Notes: generated from the letters alone by a model not told the origin. 64,000 nucleotides of DNA from Okeania sp034190295 (GCA_034190295.1 JAXHSW010000023.1:1-64000), one strand, 5' to 3'. Positions 1 through 8,824 are shown, numbered from the stretch's first letter. A program made the numbers and translations.

Positions 1-196
1 CCTCCCTTAACTATTGGACAATAGTTAAATTAATAATTGAGACTGAATAATTAGGCGATCGCTACTTTGTCAATTTCCTCCCTTAACTATTGGACAATAG
101 TTAAATTAATAATTGAGACTGAATAATTAGGCGATCGCTACTTTGTCAATTTCCTCCCTTAACTATTGGACAATAGTTAAATTAATAATTGAGACT
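1..196. repeat. 76-bp tandem repeat, about 2.6 copies
   Basis: Units begin at 1, 77 and 153 and are identical where they overlap. Each contains a HIP1 octamer (GCGATCGC) and the 18-bp near-perfect palindrome AACTATTGGACAATAGTT (9-26, 85-102, 161-178). The array may continue left of the window. The same palindrome core recurs inside the adjacent MITE-like element. Confidence 0.9.
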
Positions 197-434
197 GGCT
201 TTGTTGCATGAAAGTAGCGTTCTTAAGATCCATTCGGCAGTTATATCGCCCTCTTTCGCAATTATTACTATTGGACAATAGTTATTGCTCTGCTCTTGAG
301 CGCCATTCGGAGCAAGTGCGGCAGCTATATCGCTCTGCGATCGCAATTATTACTATTGGACAATAGTTATTGCTCTGCTCTTGAGCGCCATTCGGAGCAA
401 GTGCGGCAGCTATATACTTTTATGCAACAAAGCC
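197..434. mobile_element. MITE-like element with IS-type terminal inverted repeats
   Basis: The left end reads GGCTTTGTTGCATGAAAGTA and the right end is its reverse complement with one mismatch, so the inverted repeats are about 20 bp. GGCTTTGTTGCAT is a terminus commonly seen on bacterial DDE insertion sequences. The 238-bp body has no transposase and holds an internal duplication of about 70 bp, each copy with the palindrome ACTATTGGACAATAGT (267-282, 352-367). No clear target duplication was found beyond a possible CT. It sits in the 3' end of the VapC-type gene and supplies its stop codon. Confidence 0.75.
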
Positions 435-807
435 CTTCTACTCTGCTAAATTCTCTGACATTATGAGTCACTAATATTAGATTATTAGCTAAAGCAATAG
501 CAGCAATTTGTAAATCATAAGATCCAATAGGTGTTCCTAAAGATTCCAATTTCGACCTTGCTTCTGCATAAAATTCTGCTGCATTATCGTCAAAAGTTAA
601 GGAAACAAATTGACTGAAAAACTTTTTCTGAGTTTCGATACCGCGCTGAGGATTATTACTTTTATTAGCTCCTGAGAACAGTTCTGATTTAGTGACCGAG
701 CAAACAGCAATATCTGCCGAAGATAATGCTTCTAGTCGGCGTTTAAGTTTTTCATTTTTTGCCTTTAAATAAACAATACAAACATTGCTATCTAACAAAT
801 AAATCAT
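367..807 (-). CDS. vapC: VapC-type PIN-domain ribonuclease toxin with MITE-derived C-terminus
   Basis: A PIN-domain toxin of the VapC family, expected to cleave RNA with Mg2+ or Mn2+ and to be neutralised by the antitoxin just upstream. The acidic PIN residues are in place: Asp6 (LLDSN), Glu42 (KSELF), Asp98 (SYDLQIA) and the THN motif at 114-116. Its start overlaps the antitoxin stop as TAATG, typical of translational coupling. The last 21 residues, from LCCIKVYSC onward, are encoded by the MITE-like element at 197-434. Family members normally end 7-15 residues after the VREFSRV motif, so only a short natural tail has been lost. All catalytic residues remain, so activity is possible but untested. 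Confidence 0.85.
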   Translation of the reverse strand: MIYLLDSNVCIVYLKAKNEKLKRRLEALSSADIAVCSVTKSELFSGANKSNNPQRGIETQKKFFSQFVSLTFDDNAAEFYAEARSKLESLGTPIGSYDLQIAAIALANNLILVTHNVREFSRVEGLCCIKVYSCRTCSEWRSRAEQ

Positions 808-1052
808 TATTCTATTATTTCTCTAACTTGATAATCGCCTTGGGGCGGTCTTTCTAAATTTTCATCAGCCAAAGAACTATAAGTTTCGTCAATAAACTTT
901 TGCCATTCTAATTGAGATTTTTGTTCTTCAGTTTCAGAATTTTCCTGAATAATTAACGTCACTTCGATTTCTGTTTGTGTCACAGAAACAGGAACATCTA
1001 AATGCAAAATTCTATCTTTCCCTACTTGGGAACGAAATTTAAGAGTTGTCAT
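807..1052 (-). CDS. Antitoxin of the VapBC-type module
   Basis: A small acidic protein of 81 residues directly upstream of the PIN toxin, overlapping its start by one base. Position and size mark it as the cognate antitoxin. The first 35 residues are beta-rich, as in proteins of this kind that cyanobacteria pair with PIN toxins, and the acidic second half (around LEWQKFIDETYSSLADENLE) would wrap the toxin. A GGAGAA Shine-Dalgarno-like element lies just before the ATG (CTCC on the plus strand at 1057-1060). Such antitoxins usually autorepress the operon; no operator was identified. The family is inferred mainly from context. Confidence 0.75.
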   Translation of the reverse strand: MTTLKFRSQVGKDRILHLDVPVSVTQTEIEVTLIIQENSETEEQKSQLEWQKFIDETYSSLADENLERPPQGDYQVREIIE

Positions 1053-1364
1053 TATTTCTCCTTAAAAGACTAAAAATTATGGGATTAAAATTATGGAAAA
1101 AAATAAGTCGGCAGTACTATTCTTTTTCGGCGTTGGTAAAGCGCGTGTATGATATTAATCTTAATTACTTAGGAGTCTACCCACCCCTAACTCCTCCCAG
1201 GAGGGGAAGGACCGAGGACTGAGTCAGGAGGGAAGAAAGAAGTATAAAGTGGCTTTGTCATCCGCCAAGAAATAAATTTATTGGCTCACAGCAGAAGTCA
1301 TCTAAAGATGACTAAAGATAGCTAATTTATAATGATACTTGATATTACTCCCCAAGTTTTCCTA
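1053..1364. other. Intergenic region with one dispersed G-rich repeat copy
   Basis: No gene is seen. Positions 1181-1209 carry a reverse-oriented copy of the dispersed repeat CCCCTCCTGGGAGGGG plus GGTTAGGGGTGGGT, followed by a GGACTGAGTCAGGAGGGAAG tract. The rest is AT-rich. Confidence 0.5.
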
Positions 1365-1769
1365 TTAACGAATAAAATCAATCTGACAAATATTTAAAGG
1401 AATAATTGGTTCAAGCTCTTTACGGTCAAAAGTTAGCAATATTGCACTTTCCCGATTAGCTAAAGTCAAAGCAAAACAATCAGCTATAGAAATCCTTTTA
1501 ATTGTTCCCTTATATTTTCCCACTTGTTGCCAAAAATCAACTTTTAAATCATCTCTAATAATGACATTTATGCTTTGCAAATCTTGAACTATTTCCTCTG
1601 CAACTTCTTCTCCCTCGCTACGCAAAAAATCATAATAAACTTCACACATATTAATTGCATGAATTAAACAATTATATTGACTATCAGATAAATATTTTTC
1701 TACTTTTTCTGCTCCCTACTCATCTCTAAAGAAAGCAATAACAGCACAAGCATCTAAAACAATATTCAT
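1365..1769 (-). pseudogene. VapC-type PIN toxin interrupted by an amber codon
   Basis: Reading from ATG 1767-1769 gives MNIVLDACAVIAFFRDE, then an in-frame TAG at 1716-1718 (codon 18), after which the same frame runs open to 1365. The downstream part is a clear PIN domain (MCEVYYDF, ISIADCFALTLA, LLTFDRKELE). The first segment holds the conserved first Asp (Asp6), so a restart at the internal ATG 1647-1649 would lack an active-site residue. A GAG to TAG change in the motif after FFRDE would explain it. The start overlaps the antitoxin stop as ATGA. Its partner is also broken, which argues for real decay over a sequencing error. Confidence 0.85.
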
Positions 1770-1978
1770 CTGGCCTTATCCTCTAGTTCGATTTCTTTCT
1801 GTTTTCTCCGAGCAAAGTCATAACTACTGGTTGCAACATGAGCATACTTTCCCCGCAGCGATCGGACTAGAAAATCCTTCTTTTCTGGGTTTTTTCTTTC
1901 CCGTAAAATCTCAAATAAAACAGATTGTTCCTCTTGAGATCAAGTTTCTAGTGAATTGATAATTTCCTGTAAATTCAT
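1766..1978 (-). pseudogene. Antitoxin gene interrupted by an opal codon
   Basis: From ATG 1976-1978 the frame reads MNLQEIINSLET, a TGA at 1940-1942 (codon 13), then SQEEQSVLFEILRERKNPEK and on to LEDKAR before a stop that overlaps the toxin ATG as ATGA. The simplest origin is a TGG (Trp) to TGA change. The 70-residue length and coupling to a PIN gene identify it as the cognate antitoxin. It is too short and broken to be an obvious open reading frame. Confidence 0.8.
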
Positions 1979-2138
1979 AATTTAACATTTCCATAATTAA
2001 GTCATAAATCAGAAGTCAGATATTGTTGACTTTGTGTTCTTATTAGAAATAAATATTTCTAGAGTACCTGAAATCTCACGAATTGTTGCAGCTTGCAAAA
2101 AATTATATAAAGAGCATTTTTATGATGTCTAATTAATT

Positions 2139-2230
2139 ATCAGAAATTACGCAAATTGACTTTTAAACCATCATATGTAGGGGCGAATGGTATTCGTCCT
2201 TATATCTAGAGTCTCTGTGTAAGTCTTGTT
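2139..2230. mobile_element. Degenerate copy of the 95-bp MITE family
   Basis: Ends match ATCAGGACTTACGCA imperfectly on the left (ATCAGAAATTACGCA) and TGTGTAAGTCTTGTT on the right. The body keeps the GTAGGGGCGAATGG core seen in the intact copy at 23731-23825. Confidence 0.7.
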
Positions 2231-2276
2231 ATATCTGATATTATATCATGTCCGGATAATTAGTGATAAAAAAACT

Positions 2277-2395
2277 TTCTCCTTCTTCTTCCTGTTCTTC
2301 TTCTTCCTTCTTCCTGTTTTTCTTCTTCCTTCTTCCTTCTTCCTTCTTCCTTCTTCCTGTTTTTCTTCTCCCTTCTCCCTTCTTCTTTCTTCCCC
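2277..2395. repeat. Heptanucleotide tract (CTTCTTC)n, STRR-like
   Basis: A pyrimidine-only tract with 7-bp periodicity, resembling the short tandemly repeated repetitive sequences described in filamentous cyanobacteria. An open frame over it is rich in Phe, Leu and Ser only because of base composition. Confidence 0.85.
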
Positions 2396-2592
2396 TCCTG
2401 GGAGGGGTTAGGGGTGGGTTGACTCCTGAGGACTGACTCCTGACTCCTCAGTCGTTATTTATCTATAACTGTTCAACCGGACATGATATTACTCCTGAAT
2501 ACTAAACAACCTTTGCCAAAGGTTTTTCTGATTTATTCAAGTCTTTTTTGCTAAACTTACTCTGAGTGTTCAAAGAATATTTGCAGAAACAC

Positions 2593-5358
2593 CTAACGTA
2601 TTCTAGCTGCTTTTTCCATAATAAATAAGAAAAATCCCATTGCTACCATTCCTAATACCATACCAGGTTCGGGTACACTTACATTCTCTAATGGGTTATT
2701 GGGGTCGGTTAACTGTTCCTTGCCATCTTCAACTTTGCGGTTAAAACGGTCTGCTGCTGCTTCTGCGCGTCTGAGTGCTTCCCGTTGTTCGTCGTTAACT
2801 AAGACTATCATGGAAGAATAAGGAGTGACTATTTTATAGGTTTTGGCGATCGCGTGAATAGCATCTAATTCATCGAGGGTTTCTAAGTTCATTTGTTTAC
2901 TCAACCCCAAAACTAACTGTTGTGCTGCCAGAGGTGCAAAATTATCCTCAGTTGTATCATCAGGAGATTTTTCTTCCAGAAACCAAGCATAACCATCAGC
3001 AACACTGACAACAGACTCTCCAAATTTTGATTTTGCCGTCACTTGTGGGAAAATTTCGGCAAGTTTTGTTGCGACACCACCCCCACTTTGTTGAATCAAT
3101 TTTAATGTGGCATCATCATAAGCAGGCGGCATTGCACCCAAATGCAACATCCACAAAGGTGCAGATAAATTTGGCATCTCTTTATTGTTTTTAGATAATT
3201 CATAACTACCTTCATCGCTGACTAATATTACTCCTTTGTAGCGAGTGTCACCTCGTAACTGGAGATACTGTTGCAGCATTTCTTTGTATTGCAGCGTACC
3301 GAAAAATGTGACTTTCTCGACATCAAACTGACTAATATCATCAATGCGTTCGGGTGGAAGTGCCACATTAGTCAGATATAAGTCAGCATCACCATTGCCA
3401 AAACTCAGGTCTCCAAAACCATTTTTCAGCAAGGAGTTAATTGTCTTTTTCATTTCTTTGGTTTGAGTATTCATACTATAGGAAGTATCAAGCACCACTG
3501 CAAAACGTCCGTTTTCTACTAAAAATTCCTCTGGTGTTTCTAGGGGTTGAGCAGAAATACGATAGTTGTTAGGGAAATTTATCTCATGTTCTCGGGGAGT
3601 TTGTTCGGCGATCGCTGGTACCGTGGGTGGCAACCATGTTTCTTGATAATGTCTGACAAACTCAGCGTTATACATTCGTTGAGTGTCTTTATTCCAATAT
3701 ATGTTGCGTTTTTCTGTCAACTGCGGTAATGCCCAACTATTATCTTGTGCCATTACTTGGTAAGTTAACCACAGGTGCATTTGAGTGGGTTGTTCGGGGT
3801 TTTCTTCTCGTTGGGTTGCGGACAATTTTGCTGGTACGGGAAATGCTCGTAAACGATATTGTCTTGGTCCGACTTTTTCTAGGAGTGCGGGGTCAACGGG
3901 TCGCTCTCGTCGTACTTGGGAAGTATAAACTTTTTGAGCTGCACCACGGGGCGAAACTTTGAAAGGAAAACGTTTTTCTAAGTTGTTGGTATCGCCTAAC
4001 CAAATACCTGTAATAACTGCACTTTCTGGAAGGGTAAAATAATAGAGTACTTCTTGGGGTTCAAAAGTTTGATTTTCATAAATTTCATATAGTTCTATAT
4101 CTGCCCAGTCTCCATGTTCTATAACTGTAATTTCTTGTTCTTTTAGCCAAACTTTTTGTTTTCCAATATTTAATAATCCAGCCTTTACTTCATCTCGATT
4201 TGCTGTTGATTGGATGGCCTGAAGAATTGTTTTTTGTTCTCCTTTTTGGATGGGAGTATCGAAAAATTGACTGTATAGTTTTCCGGCTTTTTCTCTATCT
4301 TTAGAAGAGCCTTTATATAAGAATGGTGAAATTAGATGATTGAAGTAATTTTGTAATGATTGAACGATAGATTCTGGTAAGCCAAATGTGCTTCTATACA
4401 TAATCCGAATTTGGTTACTTTGGGCAGCCGTACCGAGATAACGATATGAGGATAAATAGGCATTGACTAATCCATCTTTAATTAAATTAGAATTAGCTAA
4501 AAGTTCTTGGCGATCGCTATTATTTATGACTGGTAAATCTAACATTTGAAAGGCTACAACTTGGGGTTGTTGTTGAAATGAAACAAACAGAATCATCCAG
4601 GCAGTTATTACTGCAATAATTCCCTGAAATGTACGTTGATGACCATGTTGATTAGCAAATGTTCTGAGTATTCTTTGTCCAGAATGAACGTATAAACTGG
4701 CTAAAGCGGAGGGCATAAATACAAATAAAGTTGTTGTTAAAGCCAATACAAATAAAAAGACGAGCAATCCAAATACACTGCTAGGATTATAAGTTAACTG
4801 AGAAATAATTCCTCGAAGCCAGTAAAAAGATAAAAATTCTCGTACTAACATTACGGATACTGGCACGGCATAAAATAGTAGTAATACTCCCACATATAAA
4901 CCTGTTAATAACATCAGGGTGTGGGCAAACATTTGTAGCCATGAAACTAACCTATTTTTATTAGCATAACCATGTAACATTTCCAGAGCAAAAGCGATAA
5001 TACTAATGAATATTGTGGCTAAAATTAAAGTGCTAGCTTGAGTAAGTTCTCGCAGTATAAATAAACGTAAAAGACAGAGTAAAAATAGAGGAGCTTCAAC
5101 CCCATAAAATAAACGAATTAATTGCAGAGGTTGTTTCCGAAAACGCCATCCACCAATAATAGTAAAAATAGTGGGAATTGCTACTATTCCAATGAAGGTA
5201 ATTAAAAATTGACTGGGAATTAAACCAGAGAAAGTATCTTCAATTAAAGACCATCCAATAGTTGGTAAAATCCAGAAATAGACAGCTCCCAAAAATGTCA
5301 CATTCCAGACCCAAAAAATACTGTAAAAAGTCAGATTCAGAATTTTTTTAATTTTCAT
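2593..5358 (-). CDS. PEP-CTERM family integral membrane protein with VIT/vWA-like region
   Basis: A 921-residue inner-membrane protein. About eight to ten hydrophobic segments fill residues 10-270. A soluble region follows, with a VIT-like beta stretch (about 415-535) and a von Willebrand factor A domain whose MIDAS motif reads DTSYS near residue 620 (AVVLDTSYSMN). The C-terminus is a textbook PEP-CTERM sorting signal: VPEPG, a hydrophobic helix, then the basic end KAARIR. This architecture matches the cyanobacterial PEP-CTERM integral membrane family (TIGR02921-type, from memory). In that system an exosortase recognises the signal; none lies in this window. The vWA domain suggests metal-dependent protein binding at the cell surface. 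The gene stands alone. Confidence 0.85.
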   Translation of the reverse strand: MKIKKILNLTFYSIFWVWNVTFLGAVYFWILPTIGWSLIEDTFSGLIPSQFLITFIGIVAIPTIFTIIGGWRFRKQPLQLIRLFYGVEAPLFLLCLLRLFILRELTQASTLILATIFISIIAFALEMLHGYANKNRLVSWLQMFAHTLMLLTGLYVGVLLLFYAVPVSVMLVREFLSFYWLRGIISQLTYNPSSVFGLLVFLFVLALTTTLFVFMPSALASLYVHSGQRILRTFANQHGHQRTFQGIIAVITAWMILFVSFQQQPQVVAFQMLDLPVINNSDRQELLANSNLIKDGLVNAYLSSYRYLGTAAQSNQIRIMYRSTFGLPESIVQSLQNYFNHLISPFLYKGSSKDREKAGKLYSQFFDTPIQKGEQKTILQAIQSTANRDEVKAGLLNIGKQKVWLKEQEITVIEHGDWADIELYEIYENQTFEPQEVLYYFTLPESAVITGIWLGDTNNLEKRFPFKVSPRGAAQKVYTSQVRRERPVDPALLEKVGPRQYRLRAFPVPAKLSATQREENPEQPTQMHLWLTYQVMAQDNSWALPQLTEKRNIYWNKDTQRMYNAEFVRHYQETWLPPTVPAIAEQTPREHEINFPNNYRISAQPLETPEEFLVENGRFAVVLDTSYSMNTQTKEMKKTINSLLKNGFGDLSFGNGDADLYLTNVALPPERIDDISQFDVEKVTFFGTLQYKEMLQQYLQLRGDTRYKGVILVSDEGSYELSKNNKEMPNLSAPLWMLHLGAMPPAYDDATLKLIQQSGGGVATKLAEIFPQVTAKSKFGESVVSVADGYAWFLEEKSPDDTTEDNFAPLAAQQLVLGLSKQMNLETLDELDAIHAIAKTYKIVTPYSSMIVLVNDEQREALRRAEAAADRFNRKVEDGKEQLTDPNNPLENVSVPEPGMVLGMVAMGFFLFIMEKAARIR

Positions 5359-5409
5359 AAAATTTACTCCTGCAAATTATTTAGCGATCGCCTATTTTAT
5401 CTAAAAAAG

Positions 5410-5526
5410 TAACCGAAAAATTGTGGTTTAAAGCCTCCCATTTGAAGGGGATAATCAAGAAAAATGTTCCTTTAAGTCAATTCTCTTCTTGAAAGAAAGA
5501 AGTAATTATTAATTATTAATTGTTGA
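5410..5526. repeat. Dispersed hairpin repeat (reverse copy)
   Basis: Starts AACCGAAAAATTGTGGTTTA, continues AAGCCTCCCATTTGAAGGGG and ends in TAATTATTAATTATTAATT. Same family as 9133-9264 and 19001-19118, in the opposite orientation. It abuts the stop codon of the Uma2 gene. Confidence 0.75.
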
Positions 5527-5527
5527 A

Positions 5528-6363
5528 CTATCCATTGTTTTCGGGATCTATTCCCGCTTCTCGTAATAATTGTTCTAACCGTTTGGCACGCTCTTGAGCA
5601 ATTTCCTTCTCTTGACGTTCCTTTTGAAGTTCTTCTTGTGCCACCTCAAGTTGTTGCTGAACTTCAATATAATCTGTAAACGGTTGTTCATCAGGACGGT
5701 ACAACATTAGTGTTTCTGTTGTTAACTCAAACTTAATTCCTAATCTAGGAGAAACAAAACCATTTATTTCATCAATTCTTTCTAGGAAAAGTTCTGAACG
5801 TAACCATCCCGTTAAACTATTTTTTTGCGGGTCATAAACATAATATTCTTCTACTCCATAGCGGTCATAAAATAATAACTTACGCTCCATTTCTTTAGGT
5901 GTATTTCCTGGAGANNNNNNNNNNNNNNNNNNNNNNNNNNNNNNNNNNNNNNNNNNNNNNNNNNNNNNNNNNNNNNNNNNNNNNNNNNNNNNNNNNNNNN
6001 NNNNNNNNNNNNNNTGCGGTTCATTTCTTTAGGTGTATTTCCTGGAGAAAGAATCTCAAATACTACTTGTGGAGCAATATTATTTTCTTTCCATTGTTGA
6101 TAAGAACCCCTGTCTCCTTTTGGCACTCCAAAAACTACCATTACATCTGGCGCTTGTCGTAATTTATTATTACCTTCTACCGGATACCAAAGTAAATCTC
6201 CTGCCACAAAAATTTCATTATTATCTGCAAATAACCAAGCTAAATTATAATGAATAACTGTAATCCAACGAAATTGAATTGTATTATCTGACATGGGTTG
6301 TCCATCACTATCTGGATAAACTATTTCTGAGTTAGTTTGAGATAAGGGAAGTTGTATTGTCAT
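5528..6363 (-). CDS. Uma2 family endonuclease, split by an assembly gap
   Basis: A Uma2/DUF820 protein, the restriction-like PD-(D/E)XK family hugely expanded in cyanobacteria and often linked to transposable elements; its biological role is not settled. The part right of the gap (6363 to 6015) holds Asp72 in APDVMVV and Glu103 in VVFEILSP. The part left of it (5914 to 5528) holds KLLFYDRYGVEEYYVYDP and the usual coiled-coil tail (about 150-225) rich in Gln, Glu and Lys. A 27-bp sequence (5888-5914 and 6022-6048) is present on both sides of the N run, so the two contigs overlap and the true protein is one chain of about 233 residues. ATG at 6361-6363. Confidence 0.9.
5915..6014. other. Assembly gap (100 N) with overlapping contig ends
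   Basis: Exactly 100 N. The 27 bases before the gap recur at 6022-6048. Merging the two copies restores one continuous Uma2 frame, so the gap is an artefact of unmerged contig ends. Confidence 0.95.
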
Positions 6364-7090
6364 ATTTTATTTCCTCGGGTGCCTCAGTATTTTTAGTATA
6401 GCAATTCCCAAGAAGCGTGAGGTACAAAATTGGTTTCTTTTAGGGAGTAGGGAGTATTCAACAATTAATAATTACCTCTCCTTGAAAAAAAGAGGATTGA
6501 CTAATTATGAAAAATTTTTCTTGTTTCTCCTTTAAAGGAGAGGCTTTAAAACTTAATTATTCGGTAATTCGGGAAAAGAGGGAATAGAAAAGAAGAAAAA
6601 CAACTGTACCTCAGTAACTTGATAAACGCTATATATAGTATTTAAGTATTTAATTAATTCAGGCACAATGAAGATATATAGAGATTTTGAAACAATCATT
6701 TTTTTTGCTTTCCATAAATCCATCAATATCGTTGTTCTATAGTCTGTTTTTGATTTTAAAAATATTGGCTAAATTTGGCATCAATTAAATGATTATATTT
6801 TGCCAACTTTAACGTAAGTATTTCCTCCGGAATGCTGCGCAAATTAGCACTCGCTTTTAACTGTTGACTTTTGACTTATAACTTCCGTAAAACGGTATTG
6901 CTTCTTCCTTCTTCCTTCTTCTTTCTTCCTTCTTCTGCTAGAAAATCTTAATGCATGACTTTTGACTTATAACTTCCGTGAAACGGTATTGCTTCTTCCT
7001 TCTTCCTTCTTCTTTCTTCCTTCTTCTGCTAGAAAATCTTAATGCATGACTTTTGACTTATAACTTCCGTGAAACGGTATTGCTTCTTCC
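6364..7090. other. Long intergenic region with a hairpin repeat and a 91-bp tandem repeat
   Basis: Holds a dispersed hairpin-repeat copy (6459-6568), AT-rich sequence, a TTTCCTCCGGAATGCTGCGC element at about 6821-6840, and a 91-bp tandem repeat from 6866. No gene is seen. Confidence 0.6.
6459..6568. repeat. Dispersed hairpin repeat (forward copy)
   Basis: ACAATTAATAATTACCTCTC, then GAGGATTGACTAATTATG, then the hairpin CTCCTTTAAAGGAG followed by AGGCTTTAAAACTTAATTAT and TCGGTAA. Same family as 5410-5526 in reverse. Confidence 0.7.
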
Positions 7091-7092
7091 TT
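6866..7092. repeat. 91-bp tandem repeat, about 2.5 copies
   Basis: Units start at 6866, 6957 and 7048 with GACTTTTGACTTATAACTTC. Each of the first two contains a heptanucleotide CTTCTTC tract. The third copy runs into the stop codon of the hydrolase gene on the minus strand. Confidence 0.9.
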
Positions 7093-8824
7093 ATTTTTTT
7101 AATAGAGACTCTAGATATTGAAACCAGGAAGACCTAACAATAATTACAATAATTCCTATGGGCAAAAATAAAAATAATCCAAGCATCTGTAATGCCAATA
7201 TTCCCTTACTCATTACCACTACCCATAAACCATCTATGACTCGCTGATACAATACCCCGAAAAAAGCCAACAATAATAACCCTAATAAACCAATTTGTTT
7301 CTGAGAAATATTACTCACTCCAGTAAAAACAAACGGACGACGTAACCATTTCACACCCTCCAATAAAATTTGCTCTACTATTAGCAAAGTTATCCCAGAC
7401 CACATCAACTCTAACAACACTAATAATATAAACAACCAACTAACTTGTAATTCTAAAGTATAAGTAGGAATCAAAATTAATTTAGCTGCTATGGTGTAGT
7501 TATAGAAAGCAAAAAACGGCCACAGGAGCAAAAATAGAGGTAAACTCATCAGATAATTTGGCGTAGTTAAAATTTCAGTTACTCCACATAATAATGTTGG
7601 CAATAAAAACGCCACTATAAATAACAAAATATATAAACAGACAACTCGCAAAATAGAAGTCAACTTGTCAGAACGACGTAAAGCATAATTACTAAACAGT
7701 TGCAAAACATAACAAAACACCAACATATTACTAGCGCTTCTAGTTGGTGCCAGACCCTTTATTGCCATCCACCAAATAACTGTCATTTGTATTGCCAATA
7801 ACCAGGTAACACAACGTCGCCATAATAACTGTACTTTTAACGTTGCTGCTTTTTTTATCTGACGAAAATATATTTCTTCTACCAAACTTTCTCCTCTGGT
7901 TTCTGTAGTCTGCATTCTAATTTTTTCATCAGGTCGGAGTAATACACAAACACCAGAAGCAATACCACCTGCAAATGTTAATAACATAGAAATAATTAAA
8001 CCCGGTGCAGCTAATTTTACCTCCTTAGCAGAATTAACATCTAAACTACGTTGCACCCACTCAATAATTTCCGTCATTAACTGCGGGTCGTAGGTAGCGA
8101 TGATATGGTCAGCAGTGCCAGAAATTATCAACAGTCGAGCAGTACCATTACTGAAACTACCGCAAATATTATTACCATTATTGATGCAAACAGGATTTTT
8201 GCTACCCGTTGCTTGTTGCAACATAATTCGTAAATCTTCAGGAGGGTTAATTTGCTCGTATACACCAGCGCCCAAAAATAGATTTCGAGGAGTAGTGGTA
8301 GTAGCGGTGCCACTCATACCTAAAATAATTGTCGAGCGCAATAGTTTTTCTGTTTGCCCTAATTTTAATGCTGTTGCACCACCCATAGAATGACCGAGAA
8401 TACCAATACGGTCTGGGTCAAAAATGTCTGGGCGATCGCGAATGTATGCGAGAACTGCTTTAGCATCTGCTTTAGTATTTTTGTCTAGGTTTTCTATAGA
8501 CTTTTCTCTATTTTTCAGTGGGTAAGACTCGCCATAACCGCCAAAGTCAAAAGCGATCGCTGCTATTCCATGTCTTGCCAATTCTACTGCTAAAGGTGTC
8601 ATCATTTCTTTGCTATTGTTAACACCATGACACAATAATATTACTGGATGAGGTTTTGTTGTGGTGGGGGTATAGATACGACTGACTAAATTTCGTTGAG
8701 AGTCTATTTCAATATTTATAGATGTTACTTCAATGTTGATAGTAGGATTAAATATAATTGATAATATTAAGCCTGTTCCTAATAATAGCAAACTTAGTAA
8801 AAATCCATAACGATGCCCATTCAT
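7091..8824 (-). CDS. Membrane-bound alpha/beta hydrolase with multi-pass C-terminal half
   Basis: 577 residues. An N-terminal membrane anchor (about 8-26) precedes an alpha/beta-hydrolase fold of the dienelactone hydrolase/S9 esterase type: oxyanion motif CHGVN near 65, nucleophile elbow GHSMGG with Ser146, and the acid-site motif GTADHI near 237-241. After about residue 262 the chain is strongly hydrophobic, with some eight predicted membrane helices to the end, including a helix-break-helix with an RPDEK loop near 290. Substrate unknown; an ester or peptide bond near the membrane is likely. A fold-typical catalytic His after the Asp is not obvious apart from His240. The 3' end abuts a 91-bp repeat array. 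Single-gene unit. Confidence 0.75.
   Translation of the reverse strand: MNGHRYGFLLSLLLLGTGLILSIIFNPTINIEVTSINIEIDSQRNLVSRIYTPTTTKPHPVILLCHGVNNSKEMMTPLAVELARHGIAAIAFDFGGYGESYPLKNREKSIENLDKNTKADAKAVLAYIRDRPDIFDPDRIGILGHSMGGATALKLGQTEKLLRSTIILGMSGTATTTTPRNLFLGAGVYEQINPPEDLRIMLQQATGSKNPVCINNGNNICGSFSNGTARLLIISGTADHIIATYDPQLMTEIIEWVQRSLDVNSAKEVKLAAPGLIISMLLTFAGGIASGVCVLLRPDEKIRMQTTETRGESLVEEIYFRQIKKAATLKVQLLWRRCVTWLLAIQMTVIWWMAIKGLAPTRSASNMLVFCYVLQLFSNYALRRSDKLTSILRVVCLYILLFIVAFLLPTLLCGVTEILTTPNYLMSLPLFLLLWPFFAFYNYTIAAKLILIPTYTLELQVSWLFILLVLLELMWSGITLLIVEQILLEGVKWLRRPFVFTGVSNISQKQIGLLGLLLLAFFGVLYQRVIDGLWVVVMSKGILALQMLGLFLFLPIGIIVIIVRSSWFQYLESLLKK

Larger units (their letters stand above)
1979..2592. 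other. Intergenic region made largely of repeats
   Basis: Contents: a degenerate copy of the 95-bp MITE at 2139-2230, a heptanucleotide tract at 2277-2395, a G-rich dispersed repeat at 2392-2420, and GACTCCTGAG repeats to about 2450. An open stretch without a start codon at about 2050-2127 may be the tail of a lost gene. Confidence 0.6.

Noticed and set aside
2226..2411. Open frame rich in Phe, Leu and Ser
   Set aside because: It is a translation of the heptanucleotide CTTCTTC tract, with no ribosome-binding site and no other protein-like sequence.
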